From Salinicoccus halitifaciens (lineage in GTDB: Bacteria; Bacillota; Bacilli; Staphylococcales; Salinicoccaceae): 64,000 bases of DNA. Shown in pieces: positions 52,716-64,000 of this stretch. The notes below the pieces were generated by a model. That model was not told the origin of the DNA. It searched no databases and saw nothing but the letters and a program-made list of their open reading frames with translations. The position numbers were made by a program, and so were the translations under genes. The stretch's first letter is position 1. Each line of letters opens with the position of its first letter. The DNA lies in contig NZ_JAJNCU010000004.1 in NCBI RefSeq assembly GCF_021026095.1, forward strand, positions 120,015-184,014, written 5' to 3'.

Positions 52716-54797
52716 TTATGCACCTGTGTTTTTCTTGATGATTTCTTCAGCGATTGATTTAGGCACTTCTTCATAGTGATCGAAAGTCATCGTGTAAGTT
52801 CCGCGTCCCTGAGTGTTTGAACGGAGTGATGTTGCGTAACCGAACATTTCAGAAAGTGGGACGAAAGCATTGACGACCTGTGCATTACCACGGGCATCCA
52901 TACCTTCCACACGTCCACGACGGCTTGTTACGTCACCCATGATGTCACCAAGGTACTCTTCAGGCATGACGATTTCAACCTTCATGACAGGCTCGAGGAT
53001 GACAGGGTCACAAACTTTTGCAGCTTCTTTCAAAGCAAGTGATGCAGCAATTTTAAATGCCATCTCGGATGAGTCGACATCGTGGTATGAACCATCAAAC
53101 AATCTTGCTTTGACATCAACGAGCGGGTAACCGGCAAGAACACCGTTTTCGAGGGAATCCCTGAGGCCCTGCTCAACAGATGGGATGAATTCACGTGGTA
53201 CAGCACCACCGACGATATTGTCTTCGAATTCGAATCCTGCGCCCTGCTCATTAGGTGTGAATTCAATATGAACATCACCGAACTGACCGCGTCCACCTGA
53301 CTGACGTGCAAATTTACCTTGTACGGATGCTGAAGATTTGAATGTCTCACGGTAAGAAACCATTGGCGCACCAACGTTACACTCTACCTTGAATTCACGC
53401 TTCATACGGTCGACAAGTACATCAAGGTGAAGCTCACCCATACCGCCGATGATGACCTGGCCGGTCTCATTGTCAGTACGTGCAGTGAAGGTAGGGTCTT
53501 CTTCCTGAAGTTTCACAAGCGCTGTAGTCATCTTATCCTGGTCCGCCTTGGATTTAGGCTCAACGGATAAGTGGATGACCGGCTCTGGGAATTCCATAGC
53601 CTCCAGGATCACCTGGTTCTTCTCGTCTGTAAGAGTATCACCGGTACCTGTATCTTTAAGACCTACCGCAGCAGCGATGTCTCCGGCGTAAACCGTTGAG
53701 ATCTCCTGACGGGAGTTTGCGTGCATCTGAAGGATACGTCCAACACGTTCACGCTTGTCTTTAGTCGTGTTTCTGATATAAGAACCAGAATCCAGCGTAC
53801 CTGAGTACACGCGGAAGAATGTCAGCTTACCGACGAACGGATCTGTCATCACTTTGAATGCAAGTGCTGCAAACGGCTCGGAATCGTCAGGTTTTGCAAC
53901 AATCTCCTGTTCTTCATCATCTTTAACATGACCGACGATCGGTTTTACATCCAATGGGGATGGAAGATAATCGATTACCGCGTTAAGAAGTAACTGGACA
54001 CCTTTGTTTTTGAATGCTGTACCGCAAAGTACAGGGTAGAATTCAACATCACACGTCGCTTGACGGATCGCAGCTTTAAGCTCATCGGTGCTGATTTCTT
54101 CGCCGCCAAGGTATTTCTCCATGATATCTTCGTTGACATCTGCCAGACCTTCAATGAGGGATTCTCTCAACTCTTCAGCTTTTGCTTTGTACTCTTCAGG
54201 GATTTCGATTTCTTCAATCTCTGTCCCCAGGTCATTACCGTAGCTGTAAGCTGTCATGTGAATCAAGTCGATGATTCCGTTGAAGTTATCCTCCGCTCCG
54301 ATAGGGAACTGGATAGGATGGGCATTTGCCTGCAGGCGGTCTCTGATGGTACCGACTGAATATTCAAAGTCAGCACCGATTTTATCCATCTTGTTAATGA
54401 ATACGATACGAGGAACGCCGTAAGTTGTTGCCTGTCTCCATACTGTTTCCGTCTGCGGTTCAACACCTGATTGAGCATCAAGCACTGTCACAGCTCCGTC
54501 CAGTACACGAAGTGAACGTTCAACTTCGACAGTGAAGTCTACGTGTCCAGGCGTATCGATGATGTTTACACGGTGTCCGTCCCACTCGGCTGTCGTCGCT
54601 GCAGATGTGATTGTAATACCACGTTCCTGCTCCTGCTCCATCCAGTCCATCTGTGAAGCACCTTCATGCGTTTCACCAAGCTTGTGGATACGTCCTGTGT
54701 AATAAAGAATACGTTCAGTCGTCGTAGTCTTACCGGCATCGATGTGAGCCATGATACCGATGTTACGCGTTCTTTCTAATGAGAATGGTCTTGCCAT
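52716..54797 (-). CDS. fusA: Elongation factor G
   Basis: 693 residues with [29 protein letters not shown] and NKMDKIGAD GTPase motifs, then domains II-V. It drives translocation on the ribosome. GAAGGAGAAAAGA precedes ATG 54797. It lies 59 bases after rpsG in the str operon. Fusidic-acid resistance cannot be judged by eye. Confidence 0.98.
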   Translation of the reverse strand: MARPFSLERTRNIGIMAHIDAGKTTTTERILYYTGRIHKLGETHEGASQMDWMEQEQERGITITSAATTAEWDGHRVNIIDTPGHVDFTVEVERSLRVLDGAVTVLDAQSGVEPQTETVWRQATTYGVPRIVFINKMDKIGADFEYSVGTIRDRLQANAHPIQFPIGAEDNFNGIIDLIHMTAYSYGNDLGTEIEEIEIPEEYKAKAEELRESLIEGLADVNEDIMEKYLGGEEISTDELKAAIRQATCDVEFYPVLCGTAFKNKGVQLLLNAVIDYLPSPLDVKPIVGHVKDDEEQEIVAKPDDSEPFAALAFKVMTDPFVGKLTFFRVYSGTLDSGSYIRNTTKDKRERVGRILQMHANSRQEISTVYAGDIAAAVGLKDTGTGDTLTDEKNQVILEAMEFPEPVIHLSVEPKSKADQDKMTTALVKLQEEDPTFTARTDNETGQVIIGGMGELHLDVLVDRMKREFKVECNVGAPMVSYRETFKSSASVQGKFARQSGGRGQFGDVHIEFTPNEQGAGFEFEDNIVGGAVPREFIPSVEQGLRDSLENGVLAGYPLVDVKARLFDGSYHDVDSSEMAFKIAASLALKEAAKVCDPVILEPVMKVEIVMPEEYLGDIMGDVTSRRGRVEGMDARGNAQVVNAFVPLSEMFGYATSLRSNTQGRGTYTMTFDHYEEVPKSIAEEIIKKNTGA

Positions 54798-54856
54798 GAG
54801 TATTCTTTTCTCCTTCCAAAAATGGATTGCGGTTTATAACTGTCAGACACCCGCAC

Positions 54857-55327
54857 CTACCAGCGGTAGTGAGCGAACGCTCTGTTAGCTTCTGCCATTT
54901 TGTGTACTTCTTCACGTCTCTTGACAGCACCACCAGTGTTGTTTGCAGCGTCAAGAATTTCATTTGCGAGTCTTTCTACCATTGTCTTTTCCCCACGCAG
55001 ACGAGCGTAGTTCACGAGCCAACGCAGACTCAGCGTAGTACGACGTTCAGGGCGCACTTCCACAGGCACCTGGTAGTTTGAACCACCGACACGGCGAGCT
55101 TTAACTTCAAGTACCGGCATGATGTTTTCGATTGCTTCATCGAAAACTTCCATAGCGTCCCTGCCTGAGCGCTCCTCCACTAAATCGAATGCACTGTACA
55201 GGATACTTTGTGAAGTACCACGTTTACCGTCAATCATCATTTTGTTGATCAATTTTGTAATCAGTTTTGAGTTGTGTATCGGATCTGGCAACACATCTCT
55301 TTTTGCAACTGGACCTTTACGAGGCAT
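54857..55327 (-). CDS. rpsG: 30S ribosomal protein S7
   Basis: 156 residues, standard length: [16 protein letters not shown] at the start and [15 protein letters not shown] at the end. It binds the 3' domain of 16S rRNA and in many bacteria represses its own operon. GGGAGGATTACAAT precedes ATG 55327. Second gene of the rpsL-rpsG-fusA operon. Confidence 0.98.
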   Translation of the reverse strand: MPRKGPVAKRDVLPDPIHNSKLITKLINKMMIDGKRGTSQSILYSAFDLVEERSGRDAMEVFDEAIENIMPVLEVKARRVGGSNYQVPVEVRPERRTTLSLRWLVNYARLRGEKTMVERLANEILDAANNTGGAVKRREEVHKMAEANRAFAHYRW

Positions 55328-55408
55328 ATTGTAATCCTCCCTTCAAATATTATCACTTATTCTTTCAAAGTTTAATGCTTTTAACGTAACGTTAACATCT
55401 GAACCTTA

Positions 55409-55828
55409 TTAGCTCTTGGCTTTAGGCTTCTTCGCACCGTAAAGTGAACGACCCTGCATACGGCCGTCAACACCTGAAGTATCAAGTGCACCACGAACGA
55501 CATGATAACGGACACCCGGTAAGTCTTTTACACGGCCTCCGCGGATAAGAACAACACTGTGTTCCTGCAGGTTGTGGCCGATACCAGGGATATATGCGTT
55601 GACCTCTATATTATTTGAAAGTCTCACACGAGCATATTTACGAAGTGCAGAGTTCGGTTTCTTTGGAGTCATTGTACCTACACGTGTACAAACACCACGT
55701 TTTTGAGGCGCAGCATCTTTAGTGACGCGCTTTTTAAGACTGTTGAAACCTCTGTTCAATGCTGGTGAGTCTGTGCTTTTACCTTTTGTTTTACGAGGCT
55801 TTCTGATTAGCTGATTAATAGTTGGCAT
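55409..55828 (-). CDS. rpsL: 30S ribosomal protein S12
   Basis: 139 residues: [30 protein letters not shown] and [17 protein letters not shown]. The Lys residues altered in streptomycin-resistant strains (PKKPN and RVKDLPG) are wild type. AGGAGGAATATCCAAG precedes ATG 55828; an in-frame upstream extension crosses the leader hairpin and is not coding. First gene of the str operon. Confidence 0.98.
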   Translation of the reverse strand: MPTINQLIRKPRKTKGKSTDSPALNRGFNSLKKRVTKDAAPQKRGVCTRVGTMTPKKPNSALRKYARVRLSNNIEVNAYIPGIGHNLQEHSVVLIRGGRVKDLPGVRYHVVRGALDTSGVDGRMQGRSLYGAKKPKAKS

Positions 55829-56185
55829 CTTGGATATTCCTCCTCCCTTTACTAAGTTTCTGTAATACCACACATCCAGGTGGTTCATTTTTAGAATATA
55901 AAAAATCTGTAAGAAATGATTCTTACATTTTCGCATCTAAATTGTCTCTCACGAGGTAAATTACCCATCATAGAGTAACCTTAACAATAATAGCATCTGG
56001 GAATTACCATTGTCAAGTTTTTCTTTGAATTTTTACCCTCGATTGCCCGAGATGTCCATACTAACAAGCTAAGACATGAAGTACAAGGATTAGCTACAGG
56101 ATAATCAAGGAATGGCCGCCTGCAATGCAGCGGCCACCCCGGGATTTATCTGTATTAAGGCCTGTGATGCCGGCCGATTTTCAAA
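55829..56185 (-). promoter_or_regulatory. str operon promoter and attenuator-like leader
   Basis: A 357-base gap between rpoC and rpsL. On the minus strand TTGACA (56011-56016), 18-base spacer and TATTAT (55987-55992) form a strong sigma-A promoter. About 55 bases downstream, arms TGTAAGAA and TTCTTACA (55908-55927) with a four-base loop are followed by GATTTTTTAT, an intrinsic-terminator shape inside the leader. A GC-rich hairpin (56113-56136) closes rpoC. The small L7Ae-like gene commonly found here in Bacillales is absent, and I see no other reading frame. Confidence 0.65.
56113..56136 (-). terminator. Probable rpoC terminator
   Basis: TGGCCGC and GCGGCCA arms with a TGC/GCA inner helix and one bulge. 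The U-tract is poor (TTCCTTGATT), so read-through into the str operon is possible. Confidence 0.5.
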
Positions 56186-59100
56186 TTATTCTTCCACAAG
56201 CACTTCTTCGGCACTTTCTGCCGTCTGATCCATGTCGACTTCAACATCACGGTATCTCGGCATTCCTGTACCTGCTGGTATCAGTTTGCCGATGATGACG
56301 TTCTCTTTGAGGCCGAGCAGGTCATCACGCTTGCCTTTGATTGCAGCATCCGTAAGGACTCTCGTCGTTTCCTGGAAGCTTGCAGCCGACAGGAAGCTTT
56401 CGGTCTCGAGTGATGCTTTTGTTATGCCGAGCAGTACAGGCTTCGCTGTCGCCGGACGTTTCCTCTTCTTGAAGATCTCTTTGTTTGCATCCGTGAATGC
56501 ATGGATGTCCACTAAAGCACCAGGCAGCAGTGCCGTATCTCCTGCATCGATGATCCTCACCTTGCGAAGCATCTGTCTGACCATCACTTCGACGTGCTTA
56601 TCATCGATTTCAACACCCTGCATACGGTAAACTTTCTGAACTTCTTTAAGAAGGTATTCCTGCGTGCGGTTAAGGCCGGCCACGGTGAGGAGTTCTTTAG
56701 GCTCGATTGAACCTTCAGTCAGCGGCTGACCCGGAATGACCGTGTCACCGATTTCGACTTTCAGACGTGCAGCGCCCATCGCGGTATACGTCCTCGTCTC
56801 CTGTTCACCTTTGACCTTGATCTCCTGCTGGCGGTCTTTGACGATTTCAATATCGGTTATTTCACCGCTGATTTCAGTGATCACTGCCTGACCTTTCGGG
56901 TTACGTGCCTCAAACAGCTCCTGGATACGTGGCAGACCCTGGGTGATGTCGCTTCCTGCAACACCGCCTGTATGGAATGTACGCATCGTCAGCTGTGTAC
57001 CCGGCTCACCGATGGACTGGGCTGCGATGGTGCCGACCGCTTCGCCGACTTCGACTTTTTCACCCGTTGCCAGGTTTTTACCGTAGCAGCGTTCACATAC
57101 ACCGTGACGGGCGTTACATGTGAAGGCGGAACGGATGTACACTTCTTCAATGCCACTGCCTACAATCTCTTTAGCAGTTTCAAGAGTGATCAGCTCGTTC
57201 GCTTTCACGATGATTTCCTTGGTTTCAGGATGTCTGACCGTTTCTTTTGCGTAACGGCCTTCAAGACGGTCGAATAACGGTTCGATCAGTTCAGATCCTT
57301 CAGTCAGCGCAGATACAAGCAGTCCTTTATCAGTACCGCAGTCTTTCTCACGCACGATTACATCCTGTGCCACATCTACGAGACGGCGTGTCAGGTAACC
57401 TGAGTCGGCAGTCTTAAGTGCCGTATCCGCAAGTCCTTTACGCGCACCGTGTGTCGAAATGAAGTACTCGAGTACTGTCAGTCCCTCACGGAAACTTGAG
57501 GTGATCGGAAGCTCGATGATCTGTCCTGACGGGTTGGCCATCAGTCCACGCATACCTGCAAGCTGTGTGAAGTTTGATGCGTTACCACGTGCACCCGAGT
57601 CACTCATCATGAATATCGGGTTCAGACGGTCCAGTGAGCCCATCAGTTTATCCTGAATGATATCTTTGGCTCTGGTCCAGAGCTCAATCACTGTGTTGTA
57701 GCGTTCTTCTTCCGTAATCAGACCACGTGAGAACTGCTTTTGGACTTTTTCGACTTTCTCATCTGTCTCATCAATGATCTTCTGCTTATCAGGCAGTACG
57801 ACGATATCGGATACACCGACGGTGATGCCCGCTTTCGAAGAATATTTGAAGCCCAGATCCTTCATCAGGTCCAGCATTACGGAAGTTTCCGTAATATGGA
57901 ACTTATTGAAGATTTCAGCGATGATCTGACCCAGGAACTTCTTATCAAAAGGATCAGCCAATGGCCTGTCTTTGTAATATTCCTTCAGTCCGCCTTCACC
58001 GAGTTCCCCGACTCTTACAAAATACTTATCCGGTGTCTTTTCTTCAAGGTTCGTTCTTGTCGGTTCATTTATATAAGGGAAGGATGGCGGCATGATTTCA
58101 TTGAAGATGATCTTGCCGACCGTCGTCAGCATCACTTCTCCACGGTGATCGTCCGAAACCTTCTCATGTTCAAATGAGTCGGTATGGACACCAATCCTTG
58201 TATGAAGCCCCACGTACCCATTCGTGTAAGCCATGATGACTTCGTTTGCGTCTTTGAAGATATGTCCTTCGCGTTTATCATTCTCACGCTCAAGCGTCAG
58301 ATAATAGTTTCCGAGGACCATATCCTGTGACGGTGTCACGACCGGCTTGCCGTCTTTAGGGTTCAGGATGTTCTGTGCTGCAAGCATGAGCATTCTCGCT
58401 TCTGCCTGAGCCTCTTTCGATAATGGTACGTGGACCGCCATCTGGTCACCGTCAAAGTCAGCATTATAAGCAGTCGTTACAAGCGGGTGGAGGCGGATCG
58501 CCCTGCCCTCTACAAGCACTGCTTCAAATGCCTGGATACCGAGACGGTGAAGTGTCGGTGCACGGTTTAAAAGTACAGGGTGTTCACTGATGACATCTTC
58601 CAGCACATCCCAGACTTCGCTTTCCATACGTTCAATCTTGCCTTTGGCGTTCTTGATGTTGGTCGCCATCTCTCTTTGAACCAGTTCCTTCATGACGAAT
58701 GGTTTGAAGAGTTCAAGGGCCATTTCCTTCGGCAGACCACACTGGTACATTTTCAGGTTCGGTCCGACGACGATGACCGAACGGCCTGAGTAGTCGACAC
58801 GCTTACCGAGCAGGTTTTGACGGAACCGTCCCTGCTTACCTTTCAACATATGTGACAATGATTTCAATGGGCGGTTGCCCGGTCCTGTCACCGGACGGCC
58901 GCGGCGGCCGTTATCGATCAATGCATCCACTGCTTCCTGCAGCATACGCTTTTCGTTCTGGACGATGATTCCCGGCGCACCCAGGTCGAGAAGCCGCTTC
59001 AAACGGTTGTTACGGTTGATTACACGGCGGTACAGGTCGTTCAGGTCACTTGTCGCAAAGCGTCCGCCGTCCAGCTGCACCATAGGACGGATTTCCGGCG

Positions 59101-59803
59101 GGATGATCGGGAGTACATCCAGAATCATCCACTCCGGCTCATTGCCGGAATTACGGAAAGATTCAACCACTTCAAGGCGCTTGATTGCACGCGTCAATCT
59201 CTGCCCTGTAGCGGATTCGAGCTCTTTCCTCAGACTTGCCAGCTCTTCTTCCAGGTTGACTTCACGAAGCAGATCTTTGATCGCTTCCGCACCCATCTTC
59301 GCAGTGAAGGTGTTGCCGTGCTTGTCATAATACTCCCGGTATTCTCTTTCGGATAACAGCTGTTTTGGCTCAAGCCCTGTGGATCCAGGCTTGATTACCG
59401 CATAAGAAGCGAAATAAATGATCTCCTCAAGTGAACGCGGAGACATATCCAAAAGCAGTCCCATCCTTGAGGGGATGCCTTTGAAATACCAGATGTGGGA
59501 GACAGGGGCTGCAAGTTCTATGTGCCCCATTCTCTCACGGCGTACTTTGGCTCTTGTCACTTCCACACCACAACGGTCACAGACCATGCCTTTATAACGT
59601 ACACGTTTATACTTTCCGCAGCTGCACTCCCAATCCTTTGTAGGACCGAAGATCTTCTCGCAGAACAATCCATCACGTTCCGGCTTTAAAGTTCTATAGT
59701 TAATTGTTTCGGGTTTCTTGACCTCACCGAATGACCACGAACGGATCTTTTCCGGTGAAGCAAGGCCGATTTTCATATATTGAAATCTATTGACATCTAT
59801 CAA
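56186..59803 (-). CDS. rpoC: DNA-directed RNA polymerase subunit beta'
   Basis: 1205 residues. N-terminal zinc ribbon [20 protein letters not shown], active-site [12 protein letters not shown] with the three Mg-binding Asp, trigger-loop [12 protein letters not shown] and the second zinc site [13 protein letters not shown]. Full length compared with staphylococcal RpoC (about 1207). It starts 38 bases after rpoB and is co-transcribed with it. Confidence 0.98.
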   Translation of the reverse strand: MIDVNRFQYMKIGLASPEKIRSWSFGEVKKPETINYRTLKPERDGLFCEKIFGPTKDWECSCGKYKRVRYKGMVCDRCGVEVTRAKVRRERMGHIELAAPVSHIWYFKGIPSRMGLLLDMSPRSLEEIIYFASYAVIKPGSTGLEPKQLLSEREYREYYDKHGNTFTAKMGAEAIKDLLREVNLEEELASLRKELESATGQRLTRAIKRLEVVESFRNSGNEPEWMILDVLPIIPPEIRPMVQLDGGRFATSDLNDLYRRVINRNNRLKRLLDLGAPGIIVQNEKRMLQEAVDALIDNGRRGRPVTGPGNRPLKSLSHMLKGKQGRFRQNLLGKRVDYSGRSVIVVGPNLKMYQCGLPKEMALELFKPFVMKELVQREMATNIKNAKGKIERMESEVWDVLEDVISEHPVLLNRAPTLHRLGIQAFEAVLVEGRAIRLHPLVTTAYNADFDGDQMAVHVPLSKEAQAEARMLMLAAQNILNPKDGKPVVTPSQDMVLGNYYLTLERENDKREGHIFKDANEVIMAYTNGYVGLHTRIGVHTDSFEHEKVSDDHRGEVMLTTVGKIIFNEIMPPSFPYINEPTRTNLEEKTPDKYFVRVGELGEGGLKEYYKDRPLADPFDKKFLGQIIAEIFNKFHITETSVMLDLMKDLGFKYSSKAGITVGVSDIVVLPDKQKIIDETDEKVEKVQKQFSRGLITEEERYNTVIELWTRAKDIIQDKLMGSLDRLNPIFMMSDSGARGNASNFTQLAGMRGLMANPSGQIIELPITSSFREGLTVLEYFISTHGARKGLADTALKTADSGYLTRRLVDVAQDVIVREKDCGTDKGLLVSALTEGSELIEPLFDRLEGRYAKETVRHPETKEIIVKANELITLETAKEIVGSGIEEVYIRSAFTCNARHGVCERCYGKNLATGEKVEVGEAVGTIAAQSIGEPGTQLTMRTFHTGGVAGSDITQGLPRIQELFEARNPKGQAVITEISGEITDIEIVKDRQQEIKVKGEQETRTYTAMGAARLKVEIGDTVIPGQPLTEGSIEPKELLTVAGLNRTQEYLLKEVQKVYRMQGVEIDDKHVEVMVRQMLRKVRIIDAGDTALLPGALVDIHAFTDANKEIFKKRKRPATAKPVLLGITKASLETESFLSAASFQETTRVLTDAAIKGKRDDLLGLKENVIIGKLIPAGTGMPRYRDVEVDMDQTAESAEEVLVEE

Positions 59804-59841
59804 TGAGCTTTCCTCCCTAATGTTTAATCAAGCTCAGTACA

Positions 59842-62800
59842 TCACTCAGTGACATTTTCAGTCTCAACCTGCTTCTTGTCGCTGACATTCAGCTGATTGG
59901 AAGCATCTTCTTCATCCGTGTCATGCATATCGACTTCTTCATCCTGATTATCCATGATGTTGACGTTCAGACCCAGACTCTGGAGCTCTTTCATCAATAC
60001 TCTGAATGACTCGGGAACACCTGGTTTCGGTACGTTTTCACCTTTGACGATCGCTTCGTAAGTCTTGACGCGGCCGACGGTGTCATCTGATTTGACGGTC
60101 AGGATCTCCTGCAATGTGTATGCGGCACCATATGCTTCAAGTGCCCAGACTTCCATCTCACCAAAACGCTGTCCACCGAACTGGGCTTTACCTCCGAGTG
60201 GCTGCTGTGTCACGAGTGAATATGGTCCTGTGCTTCTCGCGTGAAGCTTATCATCGACCATGTGTGCAAGTTTCAGCATGTACATGACACCAACAGAAAT
60301 CCTGTTTTCGAATGGTTCACCTGTACGTCCGTCGTAAAGGACGGTTTTTCCGTCACGTGCGAGACCGGCTTCTTCCATCGTATTCCAGACATCGTCTTCA
60401 TTCGCACCATCGAATACCGGTGAAGCCATCTTGAGACCCATGGCACGGGATGCCATGCCAAGGTGCATTTCAAGCACCTGTCCGATATTCATACGTGATG
60501 GTACACCAAGCGGATTGAGCATCAGGTCGATCGGTGTGCCATCCGGCAGGTAAGGCATGTCCTCTTCCGGCAGTATGCGGGAGATGACACCTTTGTTGCC
60601 GTGACGGCCGCACATCTTGTCCCCGACACTGATTTTCCTCTTCTGGACGATGTAGACTCTCACAAGCTGATTGACACCAGGCGACAATTCATCGCCGTCT
60701 TCGCGGTTGAACACTTTGACATCCAGCACGATGCCGCCGGCACCGTGAGGTACACGGAGTGAAGTGTCACGCACTTCACGTGCTTTTTCACCGAATATTG
60801 CATGGAGCAGACGCTCTTCTGCAGTCAGTTCCGTCACACCTTTAGGCGTCACTTTACCGACAAGGATATCACCGTCGGTCACTTCGGCACCGATGTAGAC
60901 GATACCGCGGTCATCCAGCTTCTTCAGGGCGTTATCTGATACGTTCGGTATATCACGCGTGATCTCTTCCGGTCCAAGTTTTGTGTCACGGGCTTCGGAT
61001 TCATACTCTTCAATATGGATCGAAGTGTAGACATCATCTTTGACCAGTCTCTCACTCATGATTACAGCATCCTCATAGTTGTAGCCGTCCCATGTCATGA
61101 AGCCGACCACCAGGTTGCGGCCGAGTGCCATTTCACCGTTGTCCATGGACGGGCCGTCGGCGAGTATTTCACCTTTGGAGACGACATCACCCACTGAGAC
61201 GATCGGTTTGTGGTTATAACATGTACCGGAGTTGGAGCGGATGAACTTGGACAGTTTATAAACGTCCTTTTCAGTCTCGACTTCTTTTCCGTTCTGCTCT
61301 TCAATACGGTATACGTGAACTTCCTTCGCTTCCACATGCGACACCCTGCCTTTATATTTGGCAACCACTGCTGCACCTGAATCGCGCGCAGATACGTGCT
61401 CCATGCCCGTACCGATATGCGGTGATTCCGGAATCAGAAGAGGTACTGCCTGACGCTGCATGTTCGCACCCATCAGGGCACGGTTGGAGTCGTCATTCTC
61501 AAGGAACGGGATACAGGCCGTAGCTGCAGAAACGACCTGCTTTGGCGATACGTCCATATAGTCGATGCGGTCCCTGTGCATCTGGGTGTTGTTGCCCCGG
61601 AAGCGACAGAAGACTTCTTCGTTTTCGAAGCTGCCATCCTCGTTGAGCGGGGAGTTAGCCTGTGCAACGACATAGCTGTCTTCTTCATCAGCCGTCAGAT
61701 AATCGATCTGGCTCGTCACACGGCCTGTATCATGATCGACTTTCCTGTAAGGCGTTTCGATGAAGCCGAACTCATTTACACGCGCATAGCTTGATAATGA
61801 GTTGATCAGACCAATGTTCGGGCCTTCCGGCGTTTCAATCGGACACATGCGTCCGTAGTGTGAATAGTGGACGTCACGCACTTCCATGCCTGCACGTTCA
61901 CGGGTAAGACCGCCGGGCCCGAGGGCAGACAGACGCCTCTTGTGGGTCAATTCCGCAAGCGGGTTGGTCTGGTCCATGAACTGTGAGAGCTGTGAGCTGC
62001 CAAAGAACTCTTTGATGGACGCAATCACAGGACGGATGTTGATGAGCTGCTGCGGGGTGATCGATTCGGTGTCCTGGATGGACATACGCTCACGGATCAC
62101 ACGCTCCATACGGGATACCCCGATCCTGAACTGGTTTTGGAGCAGTTCGCCCACGGAACGCAGACGACGGTTTCCAAGGTGGTCTATATCATCTGTGTAT
62201 CCGACACCATGCAGCAGGTTGAAGAAATAACTGATTGAAGAAATGATATCTGATGGAGTGATGGATTTCACTTCTACATCCGGGAAGGCATTGCCGATGA
62301 CTGTCGTCGTGCCTTCTTCAAAGTTCGGTGCTTCAACATTGATCGACTGGACCTCGATCGGCTCATCCAGGATACCCTGTTCAAGCTCATAAGTTTCCAG
62401 GTTTGCTGTCGTTTCAAGCGCTTCGGTGATGGAATCCAGTGTTCTGCGGTCGATCGTCGCACCTTTTTCAGCGATGATTTCACCCGTCTCTTTGTCAACG
62501 ATCGGTTCAGCCAGCACCTGGTTGAACAGACGGTTTTTCAGGTGAAGCTTCTTATTCATCTTATAGCGGCCGACGCTTGCCAGGTCATAGCGCTTCGGAT
62601 CGAAAAACCTTGAGTACAGCAGGTTCTTCGCATTTTCCACCGTCGGTGGTTCACCCGGACGCAGGCGTTCGTAGATTTCAAGCAGTGCCTGATCCACGGT
62701 TTCTGTAGTATCTTTGTCTAATGTGTTGCGTATATATTCATTATCTCCCAGAAGGTTGATGATCTCCTGGTCTGTTGAGAATCCTAGGGCTCTGACCAAA

Positions 62801-63378
62801 ACCGTGATCGGCAGTTTGCGGGTACGGTCGATCCTGACGTACACCACATCCTTAGCATCGGTTTCATACTCAAGCCATGCACCGCGGTTCGGTATTACCG
62901 TCGCACCATAACTCAGTCTGCCATTCTTGTCGTATTTTTCAGAGTAGTAGACGGAAGGGCTACGTACGAGCTGGGATACGATGACACGTTCAGCTCCATT
63001 AATGATGAAAGTTCCAGTGTCCGTCATCAATGGGAAGTCACCCATGAATACTTCCTGTTCCTTCACTTCACCCGTTTCTTTTATCACCAGGCGAACTTTC
63101 ACTCGTAATGGTGCAGAATAAGTAGCATCGTGGTTCTTTGCCTCATCTTCATCGTACTTGGGTTCACCAAGTTTGTAATCCACAAATTCCAATGACATAT
63201 TTCCAGTGAAATCCTCCACCGGTGAAATGTCCTTGAACATTTCTATCAGACCCGTCTTTAAAAACCATTCATAAGACTTCGTCTGAATCTCAATCAAGTT
63301 AGGCAGATCCAATTTCTCCTCGATACGTGCATAGCTTCTGCGTTTGGCATGTCTTCCATATTGAATCACTTGACTCAT
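59842..63378 (-). CDS. rpoB: DNA-directed RNA polymerase subunit beta
   Basis: 1178 residues from ATG 63378 ([19 protein letters not shown], aligned with the staphylococcal start); a GTG four codons earlier overlaps the ribosome binding site AGGGGTG. The rifampicin region [31 protein letters not shown] (two pieces) is wild type at the usual resistance positions. C-terminal [16 protein letters not shown] is followed by an acidic tail. Catalytic core of transcription with RpoC. Confidence 0.98.
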   Translation of the reverse strand: MSQVIQYGRHAKRRSYARIEEKLDLPNLIEIQTKSYEWFLKTGLIEMFKDISPVEDFTGNMSLEFVDYKLGEPKYDEDEAKNHDATYSAPLRVKVRLVIKETGEVKEQEVFMGDFPLMTDTGTFIINGAERVIVSQLVRSPSVYYSEKYDKNGRLSYGATVIPNRGAWLEYETDAKDVVYVRIDRTRKLPITVLVRALGFSTDQEIINLLGDNEYIRNTLDKDTTETVDQALLEIYERLRPGEPPTVENAKNLLYSRFFDPKRYDLASVGRYKMNKKLHLKNRLFNQVLAEPIVDKETGEIIAEKGATIDRRTLDSITEALETTANLETYELEQGILDEPIEVQSINVEAPNFEEGTTTVIGNAFPDVEVKSITPSDIISSISYFFNLLHGVGYTDDIDHLGNRRLRSVGELLQNQFRIGVSRMERVIRERMSIQDTESITPQQLINIRPVIASIKEFFGSSQLSQFMDQTNPLAELTHKRRLSALGPGGLTRERAGMEVRDVHYSHYGRMCPIETPEGPNIGLINSLSSYARVNEFGFIETPYRKVDHDTGRVTSQIDYLTADEEDSYVVAQANSPLNEDGSFENEEVFCRFRGNNTQMHRDRIDYMDVSPKQVVSAATACIPFLENDDSNRALMGANMQRQAVPLLIPESPHIGTGMEHVSARDSGAAVVAKYKGRVSHVEAKEVHVYRIEEQNGKEVETEKDVYKLSKFIRSNSGTCYNHKPIVSVGDVVSKGEILADGPSMDNGEMALGRNLVVGFMTWDGYNYEDAVIMSERLVKDDVYTSIHIEEYESEARDTKLGPEEITRDIPNVSDNALKKLDDRGIVYIGAEVTDGDILVGKVTPKGVTELTAEERLLHAIFGEKAREVRDTSLRVPHGAGGIVLDVKVFNREDGDELSPGVNQLVRVYIVQKRKISVGDKMCGRHGNKGVISRILPEEDMPYLPDGTPIDLMLNPLGVPSRMNIGQVLEMHLGMASRAMGLKMASPVFDGANEDDVWNTMEEAGLARDGKTVLYDGRTGEPFENRISVGVMYMLKLAHMVDDKLHARSTGPYSLVTQQPLGGKAQFGGQRFGEMEVWALEAYGAAYTLQEILTVKSDDTVGRVKTYEAIVKGENVPKPGVPESFRVLMKELQSLGLNVNIMDNQDEEVDMHDTDEEDASNQLNVSDKKQVETENVTE

Positions 63379-63443
63379 CGACAGATTCACCCCTAATAAA
63401 ATTTACGTAAAACATACACATTAGCATACTATTATGTTTAAAG

Positions 63444-63480
63444 ACAAAAAGAAAACGGAATCGAAATCAACCCCATTTTC
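63444..63480 (-). promoter_or_regulatory. Attenuator-like hairpin in the rpoB leader
   Basis: On the minus strand GAAAATGG, a 14-base loop and CCGTTTTC (one G:U pair), then TTTTTG. A weak intrinsic-terminator shape between the rpoB promoter and rpoB, of the kind that lets part of the transcripts stop before rpoBC. Confidence 0.4.
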
Positions 63481-63569
63481 TATTTATATTAAACAGTATT
63501 TAATACGCTCCATTTCAATAAGCAGACAAAAAGTGCATACTTATTGGTATTATATTTTTACATTCTATA

Positions 63570-63598
63570 ACTATATCACAACAGTTTTGTCAAGTCAA
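63570..63598 (-). promoter_or_regulatory. rpoB promoter
   Basis: Minus strand: TTGACT (63593-63598), 17-base spacer, TATAGT (63570-63575). A second TTGACA five bases downstream could pair with TATAGA at slightly long spacing. The start would be about 190 bases before rpoB. Confidence 0.6.
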
Positions 63599-63649
63599 AT
63601 TCGTTATTGATTTTCTTTTCGTTTTGTGGTTCCGGCCGTGCAGCCGCCG

Positions 63650-64000
63650 TCATTTGATGCCCTTCAATACATAGTAGCCTTTGTCTTTCATGACGGTGCT
63701 GACGTTGCCGAACTTTTGTTCAATTGCACTTTTATAAGACTTCATGCCCTGCTTTTTCTGGACGACCATGTAAAACGCACCGCCCTCCTCCAACCGCTCA
63801 TGACCGTCATCTATGATCGACATCACCGTGTCCTTCCCCGCCCTGAACGGAGGGTTCGTGACATACAGCCCCGCCGGGACATCCGAGCGGTCGTATTCTT
63901 CCCGGCTCAAAATCCTTGCGTCGATATGGTTCCTCTCAACATTGTCATGGAGCAGTGCGATCGCATCTTCATTGACTTCGACCATCACCGGTTCGAGCTT
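63650..64000 (-). CDS. RsmC-like class I SAM-dependent methyltransferase, 5' end outside the window
   Basis: The last 116 codons are visible, in frame to the window edge (KLEPVMVEVNEDAIALL). VTNPPFRAGKD is the N6-adenine/guanine-N2 methyltransferase motif IV (NPPF), and GGAFYMVVQKKQGMKSYK follows. Matches the YbxB/RsmC-like protein encoded between rplL and rpoB in Bacillales. It presumably methylates rRNA. It ends 270 bases before rpoB. Confidence 0.85.
   Translation of the reverse strand, partial: KLEPVMVEVNEDAIALLHDNVERNHIDARILSREEYDRSDVPAGLYVTNPPFRAGKDTVMSIIDDGHERLEEGGAFYMVVQKKQGMKSYKSAIEQKFGNVSTVMKDKGYYVLKGIK

Noticed and set aside
61900-62030. Rifampicin resistance in rpoB
   Set aside because: The [14 protein letters not shown] region and flanking positions read as wild type; rpsL is also wild type at its streptomycin positions.

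Overview
The window is chromosomal DNA from a low-to-mid GC Firmicute, most likely Staphylococcaceae and probably a relative of Salinicoccus or Jeotgalicoccus (genus is inference). Three things point there. The gene order of the right half (methyltransferase, rpoB, rpoC, rpsL, rpsG, fusA, tuf, M20 amidohydrolase, kbl, tdh, HAD, tadA) is the one I know from staphylococci. Bacillithiol (bshB2) and coproporphyrin-dependent haem synthesis (hemQ) genes are present. HemQ and PdxK key residues fall at the same numbers as in S. aureus (Tyr145/His172 and Cys214). Base composition is richer in GC than Staphylococcus proper. Most genes have strong AGGAGG-type ribosome binding sites, and several start with TTG or GTG.

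Region 1 (1-7683) is a proline/hydroxyproline-type catabolic module built round a sigma-54 enhancer-binding activator (4496-5863). Leftward from it run a DadA-like FAD oxidoreductase, a proline racemase/4-hydroxyproline epimerase, a short degenerate racemase-like protein that lacks both catalytic cysteines, and an NhaC-type transporter. Rightward run a BFD-like [2Fe-2S] protein, a second [2Fe-2S] protein and a pyridine-nucleotide-disulphide oxidoreductase, the partner subunits of a heteromeric D-amino-acid/D-hydroxyproline dehydrogenase. Both arms carry a nearly identical sigma-54-like promoter (TGGCACG with a TTTCT -12 box), while the activator has its own sigma-A promoter. This is the most interesting system in the window.

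Region 2 (7684-10531) holds about ten 51-bp hairpin repeats and an IS1182-family element (8190-10013). Its transposase has an amber codon at position 14 and reads out through the left terminal repeat. The IS abuts the stop codon of a PuuR-like XRE/cupin regulator that follows an aldehyde dehydrogenase gene.

Region 3 (12.2-28.4 kb) is a mixed set of accessory and housekeeping genes: alpha/beta hydrolase, M20 amidohydrolase, two thioesterases, MOSC protein, a plasmid pRiA4b ORF-3-like protein, a second NhaC antiporter with a candidate cre site, a four-domain PepSY lipoprotein with three 11-bp-spaced operator repeats, an MFS transporter, a small lipoprotein, M24 peptidase, isoaspartyl dipeptidase and an S9 peptidase.

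Region 4 (28.5-45.3 kb) is conserved Bacillales core: a BtuF-like lipoprotein, argS-ywiB, ywhD-ywfO, an MFS transporter, lipL-pta, hemQ, a 7Fe ferredoxin, ywdK, ywdI-ung, pdxK, yojF-bshB2-folE2, two HAD phosphatases and tadA. It also holds a 29-codon cationic peptide gene.

Region 5 (45.3-51.3 kb) couples threonine breakdown (kbl-tdh, leftward) with three tandem overlapping M20 amidohydrolase genes (rightward), followed by a second, unrelated 51-bp hairpin array.

Region 6 (51.4-64.0 kb) is the transcription/translation cluster tuf, fusA, rpsG, rpsL, rpoC, rpoB and a partial RsmC-like methyltransferase, all leftward, with attenuator-like hairpins in the rpsL and rpoB leaders. The L7Ae-like gene usually found between rpoC and rpsL is absent. 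I found no tRNA, rRNA or CRISPR array.
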